Shown here piece by piece: positions 38,138-49,200 of a DNA stretch of 64,000 bases. Made by a program: the position numbers and the translations under genes. Source of the stretch: Trichormus variabilis 0441 (GTDB lineage: Bacteria; Cyanobacteriota; Cyanobacteriia; Cyanobacteriales; Nostocaceae); NCBI RefSeq assembly GCF_009856605.1, contig NZ_CP047244.1, forward strand, positions 186,001-250,000, in the 5' to 3' direction. Numbering within the stretch: position 1 is the first letter of the stretch; the number at the start of each line of letters is the position of its first letter. The notes below the pieces were generated by a model, which saw only the letters and a list, made by a program, of their open reading frames with translations, searched no databases and was not told the DNA's origin.

Positions 38138-38953
38138 ATGAAAAAGCAAAATATAGCTGGTTTTAGTAAAGTTGATGATACTGCAAATCCGCAAGATTTT
38201 GTATCTTATTTAGATGCTATCAGTAGCTTAAATTCTATTCAGAAGTACAAACAACAAACATTTACGCGCTTAGAAATACAAGCAGGCGATCGCATTCTTG
38301 ATGTAGGCTGTGGAATAGGTGATGATGTGCGATCGCTTGCTGTCAAAGTGGGAAATGCTGGCGAAGTAGTTGGAATTGATCGCAGTGAGACAATGGTGAA
38401 AGAAGCCCAAAGCCGATCCGCAGATTTGGGTTTACCTGTTGCATATTATGTAGGCGATGCAGAAAAGCTGGAGTTTCCCGATTGTACATTTGATGCTTGT
38501 CGTAGCGATCGCACTTTTCAACATTTGTTAAATCCCCGCCAAGCTTTAACGGAAATAGTGCGCGTCACCCGTTGCGGTGGACGAGTTGTTGTTTCTGATC
38601 CTGATTGGGAAACTTTGGTCATTGATACAGGCGATCGCGCTTTAACTCGCAAGATATTAAACTTTCATTGTGATAGTTGCGTTAACGGCTGGATAGGACG
38701 ACAATTACCTACGCTTTTTCAAGAAGTTGGGTTACATAAAATCAATGTTGATACATATACTTTAATTTTGACTGACTGTACCTTAGCAGATAAACATTTG
38801 GGAGTAATTAATGCGGCGATGAAAGCCCAGCAAGCAGGTTTAATCTCAATCGCAGAAGCCGCTAATTGGATTACTAATTTGGAAGCAGCAAGTCAAGCTG
38901 GTCGTTTTTTTTGCGCTATTACAGGTTTTTTGGCTTTTGGATGTAAGCCTTAA
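38138..38953 (+). CDS. SAM-dependent methyltransferase
   Basis: 271 residues, class I Rossmann fold: motif I ILDVGCGIGDDVRSLA, acidic loop VVGIDRSETM and motif II/III region GDAEKLEFPDCTFDACRSDR, then VTRCGGRVVVSDPDWE. Resembles ubiquinone/arsenite-type small-molecule methyltransferases. It lies 42 bp after the C-hydroxylase gene within the cluster, so it presumably tailors the peptide (O-, N- or C-methylation cannot be told). Confidence 0.85.
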   Translation: MKKQNIAGFSKVDDTANPQDFVSYLDAISSLNSIQKYKQQTFTRLEIQAGDRILDVGCGIGDDVRSLAVKVGNAGEVVGIDRSETMVKEAQSRSADLGLPVAYYVGDAEKLEFPDCTFDACRSDRTFQHLLNPRQALTEIVRVTRCGGRVVVSDPDWETLVIDTGDRALTRKILNFHCDSCVNGWIGRQLPTLFQEVGLHKINVDTYTLILTDCTLADKHLGVINAAMKAQQAGLISIAEAANWITNLEAASQAGRFFCAITGFLAFGCKP

Positions 38954-39011
38954 TAGTAATTACTAATTAGTAATTCTGGCCAATACTAGATTTTAACTGT
39001 ACAAAATTAAT

Positions 39012-41180
39012 ATGCTAAATACTATTGAAGGATTTGAACTTTCACCACAACAGAAACGCCTTTGGCTATTGCAGCAAAATAGTTCGGCTTACAGAGTCCA
39101 ACTGGCTATTTCCATAACAGGAAACCTTGATGTTGCAATTCTCAAATCTGCTTTCGATAAATTGATAAATAAACATGAAATTCTTCGGACAAGGTTTCAC
39201 AAAATACCCAACTTTAAATTTCCTATTCAATGTATATGCGATAGACCCCATATATACTGGCAAGAAATTGATTTGACGAGTTTAGCCTGGGAACAGCAGC
39301 AGGATAGAATTACAGAATTATTTGAGTCAGAAAAATACTATTATCTTAACTTGCAGTCTGAGACTGTGATGCGTTGCTATCTGCTATCTCTATCGCCACA
39401 ACAACATACATTAATTTTAACACTTCCTGCCCTTTGTGCTGATAGCAAAACTCTGAATAACTTAGTACAAGAAATTAGCAATTTTTATTCTCAAACTGCA
39501 CATCATGATGTAAATGAACCACCTATACAATATACCCAATTTGCAGCTTGGCAGAATGAAATTATCGCAGACACAGATATAGGTAGAGAATATTGGCAAG
39601 AACATGAGATTGATAAGTTTCTTGGTTTAAAACTGCCTTTAGAAAATCAAGCTACTGTTAAATCAGAGTTTCAACCGCAATCTCTAGCTATCCAACTTTC
39701 TCCTGATCTAGTAGCGCAAATCAAAGCTTTTGTACAAAAATGCAAAACTTCAACCTCTGAATTTTTATTAACTTGTTTTGCGATTTTACTGTCTCGTATT
39801 ACCCAACAACCAGATATTGCTATTACTGTTCTTTTTGATGGTCGCTCCCATGAAAGTTTGCAATCTGCATTTGGTTTATTTGCGAAATATTTACCAATTC
39901 ATTTTCTAAATGAAAATGATTATAACTTTTACCAAGCTTTGCAAGCGATCGCCCAATCAGCTACTGAGGTTAATGTTAGACAAGATTACTTTAGCTGGGA
40001 GCAAATATTTCCAGAATTAGAAAATATTGAGGAGAGATCACCACTATTTTGCTTTGAATTTGAACAGCTACAACATGATTATATTAATAACGAACTTTCA
40101 TTTACAATAGCTCAAAAATATGTTTGCTTAGAACCATTTAAAATTAAACTTTCTTGTTTTGAGCAAGCAGATACAATTACTACAGAATTTCACTATAACT
40201 CCACCTTATTTTCAGCAGATAGCATTGCAATATTAGCGGGTCAGTTTCAAACATTATTAACTAACATTATTCATCAATCAAATATAGCAATTAGTGAATT
40301 ACCAATTTTAAGCCCCATTGAAAAACAACTACTCACAAACTGGAATAATACTCAAACAGAATATTCCCAAGATAAGTGCATTCATCAGTTATTTGCAGCC
40401 CAGGTAGAACAAACACCAGACAAAATTGCAGTAGTATTTCAAGACCAGCAACTTACTTATCAAGAATTGAATTCTCAAGCGAATCAACTAGCGCATTATC
40501 TCCAAGCTTTGGGAGTAACAGCAGATGTACCTGTAGGTATTTACTTAGAACGTTCGTTAGACATGGTGGTAGGTTTATTAGCCATTCTCAAAGCTGGAGG
40601 TGCTTACGTACCATTAGATCCCACCTATCCACAAGAACGACTAGCGTTTATGTTAGCAGATACCCAAATATCAGTCCTGCTGACGCACAAAAAATTAGTT
40701 GAGGGCATTACTCAAGATGCACTGCATATTATTTGCTTAGATGAAGATAGAGAACTTATCAAATCTCAAAATTCAGAAAATCTAGCTAATCAAGTAACAG
40801 CAGATAACTTAGCATATATAATCTACACTTCTGGCTCAACTGGTAAACCTAAAGGTATAAGTTTAGCTCATCGTCCTTTAATCAATCTTCTTCAATGGCA
40901 TAATTCAACTTTATTAACTGGAGTTCGTACCCTTCAATTTGCTTCCCTGAGTTTTGATGCTAGTTTTCATGAAATATTTGCCACTTTGCTCAGTGGGGGA
41001 ACACTATTTATTGCATCTGAAGAGTTAAGAGTTGATGTTATTAAGTTAGGCAAATATATTTCTGCACAGTCCATTGAAAAGGTAATTATCCCGGTTGTTG
41101 TCTTACAACAATTAGCTGAGTTTGTTGGTGATTTTGGTATTGCTCCCTTGCATATTGAAATGTTACAACACTTGCAATAA
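39012..41180 (+). CDS. NRPS C-A module, 5' part, ended by in-frame stop
   Basis: 722 residues: a condensation-like domain (about 1-430) and the first part of an adenylation domain (YTSGSTGKPKG about 605). The condensation motif reads LPALCADSKTL, lacking both histidines of HHxxxDG, a known divergent cyanobacterial type. Translation stops at TAA 41178-41180 inside the adenylation domain, between core motifs A4 and A5. The same frame then continues ITTTGEQLQITKPIINFF and onward to a normal end at 42251. The substrate pocket begins D-A-H and, after the stop, H-V-V. Confidence 0.85.
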   Translation: MLNTIEGFELSPQQKRLWLLQQNSSAYRVQLAISITGNLDVAILKSAFDKLINKHEILRTRFHKIPNFKFPIQCICDRPHIYWQEIDLTSLAWEQQQDRITELFESEKYYYLNLQSETVMRCYLLSLSPQQHTLILTLPALCADSKTLNNLVQEISNFYSQTAHHDVNEPPIQYTQFAAWQNEIIADTDIGREYWQEHEIDKFLGLKLPLENQATVKSEFQPQSLAIQLSPDLVAQIKAFVQKCKTSTSEFLLTCFAILLSRITQQPDIAITVLFDGRSHESLQSAFGLFAKYLPIHFLNENDYNFYQALQAIAQSATEVNVRQDYFSWEQIFPELENIEERSPLFCFEFEQLQHDYINNELSFTIAQKYVCLEPFKIKLSCFEQADTITTEFHYNSTLFSADSIAILAGQFQTLLTNIIHQSNIAISELPILSPIEKQLLTNWNNTQTEYSQDKCIHQLFAAQVEQTPDKIAVVFQDQQLTYQELNSQANQLAHYLQALGVTADVPVGIYLERSLDMVVGLLAILKAGGAYVPLDPTYPQERLAFMLADTQISVLLTHKKLVEGITQDALHIICLDEDRELIKSQNSENLANQVTADNLAYIIYTSGSTGKPKGISLAHRPLINLLQWHNSTLLTGVRTLQFASLSFDASFHEIFATLLSGGTLFIASEELRVDVIKLGKYISAQSIEKVIIPVVVLQQLAEFVGDFGIAPLHIEMLQHLQ

Positions 41181-42251
41181 ATCACAACTACAGGTGAGCA
41201 ATTACAAATTACTAAACCTATCATCAACTTCTTTAAAGCCTTAAAACATTGTTCCCTGCATAACCATTATGGCCCTTCAGAAACTCATGTAGTAACTGCC
41301 TTAAAATTGAGTCCAAATCCTGATGAATGGTCATATCATCCACCTATTGGTACTCCAATTGCGAACACGCAAATTCACATTCTAGATTCACACCTAAAAC
41401 CAGTTCCCATTGGCGTTATTGGTGAACTTTATATTGGGGGAGTTTCTTTAGCAAGAGGTTATTTGAACCGACCAGATTTGACCAATGAGAGATTTATTCC
41501 TGACCCATTTAGTAAAGAAACTGGTAGCCGTCTCTATAAAACTGGAGATTTAGCACGCTATTTATTAGATGGGAATATTGAATATCTAGGACGCATCGAC
41601 AACCAAGTTAAAGTTAGAGGTTTTCGGATTGAATTGGGTGAAATTGAAGCTGTATTAAATCAGCATCCTGATGTAAATAAAGCAGTTGTTTTGGCTCAAA
41701 CAGACACCACAAATCAGCAGCGTTTGATTGCTTATATTGTATCTAATCAAGCAGTACAGGAAGCAACGAGTGATTTTCATAGCTTCTTACAAAAAAAGCT
41801 ACCGGAGTACATGATTCCATCAGCTTTTATTTTCCTAAAATCACTACCTTTAACATCAAATGGAAAAATAGACCGCCAAGCATTACTGAATATCAATTTA
41901 GATGATTATCTCTTCAAGGCTAACTTTATAGCACCACGCACTGCGGCTGAAAAGGTGATTGCAAATATCTGGAAACAAACGCTTGGTGTGAATCAAATCG
42001 GTATCTATGATAATTTCTTTGCATTGGGTGGACACTCGCTGTTAGCTACGCAAGTTTTCTTTAAGCTGAACAAGATTTTTCAGGTAGAGTTATCGCTATC
42101 TCAACTATTTGAAACACCGACAGTTGCAGGGTTATTAGAGGTGATTACACAGCAATTAGGTGGAGTTGATGTTGTGGAAAATATTGCTCAAATATTGTTA
42201 GAAATTCAACAGTTTTCACCGGAGGAGGTGAGGGAGATGCTTGATAAGTAA
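41181..42251 (+). pseudogene. NRPS A-PCP module, 3' part after the stop
   Basis: It continues the frame of the 39012 gene without shift: GEQLQIT, NHYGPSETHVV (A5), LYKTGDLARY (A7), GRIDNQVKVRGFRIELGEIE (A8), SNGKIDRQAL (A10) and a carrier domain with NFFALGGHSL. No good ATG start is present near the break, only TTG codons such as 41307. In relatives the position of the stop usually holds Glu (GAA to TAA is one change). Without readthrough or suppression the module cannot be made in one piece. Confidence 0.8.
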
Positions 42252-42345
42252 TATTAAACGCAGAGGGGAGGCAGCGCGTTGCGGGAGTTCCCCCCGTTGT
42301 AGCGACTGCCGTCGCGCGAAGTAAACGCAGAGTCACGCGGAGTTT
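42250..42345. repeat. GC-rich interspersed repeats between NRPS genes
   Basis: Contains AAACGCAGAGGGGAGGCAGC, then a C/G-rich stretch with GTTGCGGGAGTTCCCCCCGT, and AAACGCAGAGTCACGCGGAG. These are cyanobacterial short-repeat motifs, strongly GC-rich against the surrounding AT-rich DNA. Fragments of the same kind occur at 35204 and 59710. Confidence 0.55.
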
Positions 42346-42372
42346 TTGACTGAGGATTAATTTATTGAGGAC

Positions 42373-43203
42373 ATGACTATGATTTTGACACAAGCGCAGT
42401 TAAAGGAATATCAAGAGAAGGGTTTTATCTTATTACCCGATTATTTTTCTGCTTTAGAAGTGGAAAGAATGAAAACTGAACAGGCTCATCTCTTGGCAGG
42501 AAATGCTGATTACACAGTTTTAGAGAATGATAAAACAACTATTCGCTCTATTCACGGTTCTCATACTAATAGTCATGTTTTTCAGAATCTCTCACAAATT
42601 TCTCGTTTGGTTGAGCCTGCAATGCAAATTTTAAATAGTCAGGTTTATGTTTATCAATTCAAAATTAATATTAAGGCGGCGTTTAGTGGTGATGTTTGGC
42701 AATGGCATCAAGATTATATTTTTTGGCGAAAAGAAGATGGAATGCCAACTAATAGAGTGACGAATGTTGTGATTTTTCTGGATGATATGAATGAATTTAA
42801 CGGGCCGCTATTTTTTATTCCTGGTTCACATCAAGAGGGAATGATTGATATTGTTACCCAAAATGTTATAGATAGTAAAGAGCAGAATAATCCCCAATGG
42901 TCTGCAAATTTTTCTAATAACTTAACTTATTCTTTGAATCGTCATACTGTTGCTAATTTAGTTAATAAATATGGAATTTCGGCTATCAAAGCATTAGCTG
43001 GTTCGGCGTTATTTTTTGATAGTAATATTGTTCATGCTTCACCTAGTAATATATCTCCTTTTTCTCGGAGTGTGGTAATTATTACTTATAACAGTGTTGA
43101 AAATATCCCTGTCAGCATTCCGAATAAAAGACCAGAGTTTATTGTTAGTCGAGATTATCAATCGATTACTCCTGTATCAGATAGTTTTTTAATTACAAAA
43201 TAA
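42373..43203 (+). CDS. PhyH-like Fe(II)/2-oxoglutarate dioxygenase
   Basis: 276 residues; the second ATG at 42379 has better spacing from GAGG and would give 274. A double-stranded beta-helix oxygenase with iron ligands in WQWHQDYIFW (H and D about 112-114) and NIVHAS (about 220); EFNGPLFFIPGSHQEG is the phytanoyl-CoA/ectoine hydroxylase signature. Probably hydroxylates an amino acid or the acyl chain of the NRPS product. Second oxygenase of the cluster. Confidence 0.88.
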   Translation: MTMILTQAQLKEYQEKGFILLPDYFSALEVERMKTEQAHLLAGNADYTVLENDKTTIRSIHGSHTNSHVFQNLSQISRLVEPAMQILNSQVYVYQFKINIKAAFSGDVWQWHQDYIFWRKEDGMPTNRVTNVVIFLDDMNEFNGPLFFIPGSHQEGMIDIVTQNVIDSKEQNNPQWSANFSNNLTYSLNRHTVANLVNKYGISAIKALAGSALFFDSNIVHASPSNISPFSRSVVIITYNSVENIPVSIPNKRPEFIVSRDYQSITPVSDSFLITK

Positions 43204-43226
43204 AATTTATAGATATTAATTTAATT

Positions 43227-46200
43227 ATGAGTAATTTTTCTGAAAGCCTCGGCGATATTTCACCAGAACAGTACGAACTTTTACAGCTTTTACTTAAGAA
43301 AAGAGGAATTGGTAAACCAGAACAGAAAACTATTCCGAAAAGAATAGACCAAAGCCCTTGTCAGCTTTCTTCTGCACAGCAAAGACTGTGGTTTTTGCAT
43401 CAGTTAAACCCTGATATTTCTGTTTATAATATGCCTGCTGCTATAGGCATTCAGGGAAGTTTGAATATTGCGGCATTGGCACAAACATTTAATGAAATTG
43501 CCCGACGACATGAAATTTTACGCACCCGTTTTGAGACTGTCAATGGTAAACCAATTCAGATAATTAATCCAACTATTAGCATACCCTTGTCTGTGGTAAA
43601 TTTACAGGATTTACCTGATGATAAACGTCAAACTGAAGTCACTCGATTAATAAAAGCAGAAGCAGAAAAGCCCTTTGATTTGACACAAACGCCACTGCTA
43701 AGAACAACTTTATTACAGTTAGATGTAACTGAATATGTACTATTATTGACCATTCATCACATTATTGCTGATGGTTGGTCAATAGATGTCTTGATTCGTG
43801 AAGTAATGGTGTTGTATGAAGCATTTTGTAGTGGTCAACCTTCTCCCCTAGCCGAATTACCTATTCAGTATGCAGATTTCGCGTTTTGGCAAAGTCAATA
43901 CTTGCAAGGAGAAGTTCTCGCAAATCAATTAGCATTTCGGCGAGAAAAGCTAGGACATCACCCACCTGCACTAGAACTACCTACTGACCGTCCTCGCCCA
44001 GCAATTCAGACGTTTCGGGGTGCTACGCAATCTTTTTCTTTATCTGCTGAGGTGACGCAAGCCCTCAAAACTCTGAGTCAAACAGAGGGAACTACTCTGT
44101 TTGTTACCCTGTTGGCGGCGTTCAAAACTTTGCTTTATCGCTACACAGGACAGGAAGATATACTGCTGGGTTCTCCTATTGCTAACCGTAACCGGGCTGA
44201 AACTGAAGGGTTAATTGGCTTTTTTGTCAATACTTTGGTGCTGCGTACTGATTTGTCGGGTAATCCCAGTTTTCGGGAACTAATTGCTAGGGTACATGAA
44301 CAGGCATCAGCGGCCTATGCACATCAGGATATTCCCTTTGAGCAGTTAGCCGCAGAACTACAGCCCCAGAGGGATTTAAGCAGAAATCCATTGATACAAG
44401 TGATGTTTGTGCTGGAAAATCGGTCTAGGTTGCTTGGGGAATTGGGTGACTTAAAGTTGAGTCTGCTAGAAATCAATACAGCGATCGCTAAGTTTGATTT
44501 AACCTTGATACTATCGGAAACCTCACAAGGTCTAAATGGTTGGCTGGAGTACAGTACAGACCTATTTGATGCAGTGACAATTACGCAAATGGTCAGACAT
44601 TTTCAAACTTTAGTCGGTGGTATTGCAGTTAACCCTGACCAGCGTCTTGCTAGTTTACCTCTCTTAAGTGCGGCTGAACAACATCAGCTTTTATATGAAT
44701 GGAATCACCCAGAAATTAGCTATCCGCAGCACTATTGCATTCATCAATTATTTGAACAATCTGCACAACAGGCACCAGAAGCGATCGCAGTTGTTTTTGA
44801 AGAGCAACAAATAACTTACCAAGCTCTCAATCAACAAGCAAACCAACTAGCACATTACCTGCGTTCCCTTGGTGTCAAACCAGGGGTGAAGGTGGGTATC
44901 TGTGTCGAGCGTTCCTTGTGGATGATAGTAGGTATTCTCGCTATCCTCAAAGCAGGCGCAGCTTATGTACCCCTTGACCCCAGCTATCCCCAAGAACGCC
45001 TCGCTTTTATTATCCAAGATGCTCAATTAGAAGTCTTGCTCACCCAGCAGCAATTGTTGGAAGTCTTACCACCGCATCAGGTTCAGGTAATTTCCCTAGA
45101 TAGAGATTGGCAAATCATTGCTCAGGAAAATCAAGCTAATCCTGCCTGTACTGCTACCGTGGGTAACTTAGCTTATATTATTTACACCTCCGGTTCTACT
45201 GGTCAACCCAAAGGTGTATTAGTCCCTCATCAAAATGTCACACGTCTATTTGAGGCTGTGCAACCCTGGTTTGAGTTTAATCAACAGGATGTGTGGACGC
45301 TATTTCATTCCATTGCTTTTGACTTCTCAGTGTGGGAACTTTGGGGGGCTTTGTTGCATGGTGGAAAGTTAGTTATAGTACCTTATTGGCTGAGTAGATC
45401 GCCGGAAGCTTTTTATCAATTGTTGTGTAAACAAAAGGTAACGGTACTCAATCAAACTCCCTCAGCTTTTCGCCAACTAATACAAGCCAAAGAGCCTTTC
45501 AATCATCAATTAGCCTTGCGTTTGGTAATTTTCGGTGGAGAAGCTTTAGAAATCTCCAGCTTGCAACCTTGGTGTGAGCGACATGGCGATCGCTATCCGC
45601 AGTTGGTCAATATGTATGGCATTACAGAAACAACTGTCCATGTCACATATCGTCCCATCACAATGGCAGACTTGCAAGTTAACTCAGGGAGTATTATCGG
45701 TCGTCCCATCCCCGATTTGCAAGTGTACATATTAGACCAACATCAGCAACTCGTACCCATTGGCGTTTCCGGTGAGATGTACATTGGTGGTGGAGGTTTA
45801 GCCAAAGGTTATCTGAACCGCCCGGATTTAACCACCGAAAAATTTATACCTCATCCTTTTAGCAATCAGCCAGATGCAAGGCTGTATAAGTCTGGTGATT
45901 TAGCTCGTTACTTACCCAATGGTGATATTGAATACTTGGGACGCATCGACCATCAGGTGAAGATTCGCGGTTTTCGTATTGAATTAGGGGAAATTGCAGG
46001 GATATTAACTCAACACCCATCTGTGCAAGAAACCGTGGTACTGGCGAAGGAAACCTCATCTGGAGAAAAATATCTAGTCGCTTATGTGGTTTTCCGCCAT
46101 CAGCAGACTCCTACAACTAGCCAACTGCGAAACTTCCTGAAAAAACAACTGCCTGATTATATGCTGCCATCAGTGTTTGTGGTTGTGGAAGCTTTACCTT

Positions 46201-49200
46201 TAACAGCCAATGGTAAGCTAGACCATCAAGCATTACCAGAACCAAGCACCAGCAGACCAGAATTAGACACTGCTTTTGTCTCCCCCCGTACAGCCACAGA
46301 AAAGATATTAACTGAAATTTGGTCACAAGTGCTGGGTTTTGCAGAAATCGGCATTTATGATAACTTTTTTGCTTTAGGGGGAGATTCGATTCGTAGTATT
46401 CAAGTCCGTTCTCTGGCGCAAGAACGTGGATTGTATTTCTCCCTACAACAGATTTTTCAACATCAGACAATTCACGAACTGATTGCAGATGTAGTTATAG
46501 CAGAAAATCCCCAGGCTACCACACAATCAATTGCAGCATTTAGCTTAATCAGTGAACAAGAGCGATCGCAATTACCGGAAAATATAGAAGATGCCTATCC
46601 CTTAACTATGCTTCAGATGGGGATGCTCTTTCATAATGAGTATGATACTGATACACCTATTTATCATAATGTTGCGAGTTTACACATACAAGCTCCTTTT
46701 GCACCGCAACATTTTCAGACAGCCGCACAGCAACTCATAAATCGCCATCCGGTCTTACGGACTTCGTTTGATTTGAGTAACTTTAGTCAACCGTTACAGT
46801 TGGTGCATAAAAATGTTGCTGTCGCTTTGCAAGTAGAAGATTTATCTCACCTCTCGACTATTGAACAAGAAGAGATATTAAATGCTGAGTTAGAAGCCCA
46901 AAAACGCCATAAATTTGATTGGACATCTCCACCACTATTACGCTTTCATATTTACCGTCGTAGCAGCCAAACTTTTCAGTTTAACTTTAGCGAACATCAT
47001 GCAATTCTCGATGGCTGGAGTGTCGCTACAATGCTGACGGAGTTATTTGAAAACTACTTTAGTTTGTTACAAGGAGAAACACCAACTATTAAATTATCGC
47101 CTGAGATAGCTTTTCGAGATTTTGTTGCTTTACAACAAACAGCCCTCCAGTCACAAGCATCTCAAGACTACTGGAAGCAAAAGCTCAAGGGCTGCATGAT
47201 GACTAGAATACCACGGGAGTATCAGCCTCAGTCTGCCACAACCTCAGCCATTCGTGCATTCCCCGTTCTCATTAGTGATGAAACTGCAACTGGATTGCAA
47301 CAACTAGCGAAAGTAGCCAAAGTTTCCCTTAAGAGTGTATTAGTCGCTGCACATATATATGTACTTAGTCAGTTGAGTGGGCAATCAGATGTGGTGACAA
47401 TTATGGCATCTCATGGCCGCCCAGAAACAACTGATAGTGATTGGAGTTTAGGACTTTTTCTCACTCCCTTACCACTGCGGATGAAACTTTCCGGCGGTAC
47501 TTGGATAGACTTAGTACAACAAACTTTTGCGGCTGAGAAAGATTTATTACCCCACAGATTGTATCCATTAGCTCAGATGCAAATCGATTTGGGGAATCAG
47601 CGTCTAGCAGAAACATCGGTAAACTTCACACGCTTTCATGTCTACGAACGTTTGCAACAACTCAGTGGTTTACAGATAATCGACACCCAGGGCTTTGCAA
47701 TGACAGATTTTGCCCTAGTCGCTGAATTTAGTTTTGATGTTTTCGCATCTCAACTACAATTATTTTTAATGTGTAATACCTTTGAGTTTTCTGAGCAACA
47801 AATAGAGAAAATAGGTGAAAACTATGCTCAAACCTTAGCTGTGATGGCGAAAGAGACAACAGCAAATTATCAATTAGTTGAAGTTGCCAATCAGACAGTT
47901 AAGGAAGATGAGAAATACCAATTATTAGCTATATCTACTGGAGAAAAAATTAATTATCCTCAATACAATTGCATTCATCAATTATTTGCCCAACAAGTAG
48001 CCAGAATACCAGACAGTCTAGCCGTCGCCAGTGAACATCAACAATTAACCTACCTACAGCTTAATAATAGTGCTAACCAATTAGCTAATTTTTTGCAAAA
48101 TTTGGGCGTAGTTACTGAGACTTTGGTGGGAATTTGCGTGGAGCGTAACCCGCAAATGTTAGTCGGTATTTTAGGCATCCTCAAGGCTTGTGGAGCTTAT
48201 GTCCCACTCGATCCGAGTTATCCACAACAGCGATTAGATTTCATGTTGCAAGATGCCAAAATAGAAATCTTATTAACACAAAAACATTTACTACCAAAAT
48301 TTTCTCATCACAATATAAAAATTATCTGCATAGATACCGAATGGGAGGCAATTGCACAACACAGTGATGCTCATCCTGAATGTGAAATTACATCAGATAA
48401 CTTAGCATATATCATCTATACTTCTGGCTCTACAGGCCTTCCCAAAGGCGTAGAAATAACTCATAAAAATTTAATTCACTCCACCATAGCGAGGATAAAT
48501 TATTATCCAGAATATGATGTAAATTTTCTCTTACTGTCCTCCTTCGCTTTCGATAGCTCAGTTGCGGGAATATTTTGGACTTTGTGTTGTGGGGGAACTC
48601 TTTATCTTCCTCAAGTCGGTGAAGAAAAAGAAGTACGAAAGTTGGTGAAGTTAATATCTCAATATCAAATTTCTCATTTACTTTCTCTTCCTTCTCTATA
48701 CGCCCTGATATTAGAACAAGCTGAAATTGCACAACTAACTTCACTACATACAGTGATTGTAGCGGGGGAACCCTGCCCGAAAAAATTAGTTCAATCCCAC
48801 TGTGAATTGCTGAAAACCACATCTTTATATAATGAGTATGGCCCAACAGAAGCAACAGTATGGAGTAGCGTCTACAATTGCTCTTGGCCAGAAGCAGGAA
48901 TTAGTATACCTATTGGTCGTCCTATTCATAATACACAAATTTATATCCTCAATTCTGATGGGAAACTTGTTCCTGTGGGTGTGACTGGTGAACTGTATAT
49001 TGGTGGTGACGGAATCGCTAGAGGTTATCTCGGTAAACCTCAGCTAACAGCAGAGAAATTTATACCTGATTTCTTTAGCGATGAACCAGGCGCACGTTTG
49101 TACAAAACAGGAGATTTAGCTCGTTATCGCCCTGATGGTAACATTGAATTTTTAGGTCGGAGCGATCGCCAAGTCAAAATTCGCGGTTTTCGCATCGAAC

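Noticed and set aside
48430..48855. Minus-strand 141-residue ORF inside the last NRPS
   Set aside because: Antisense shadow of a strongly supported adenylation domain.
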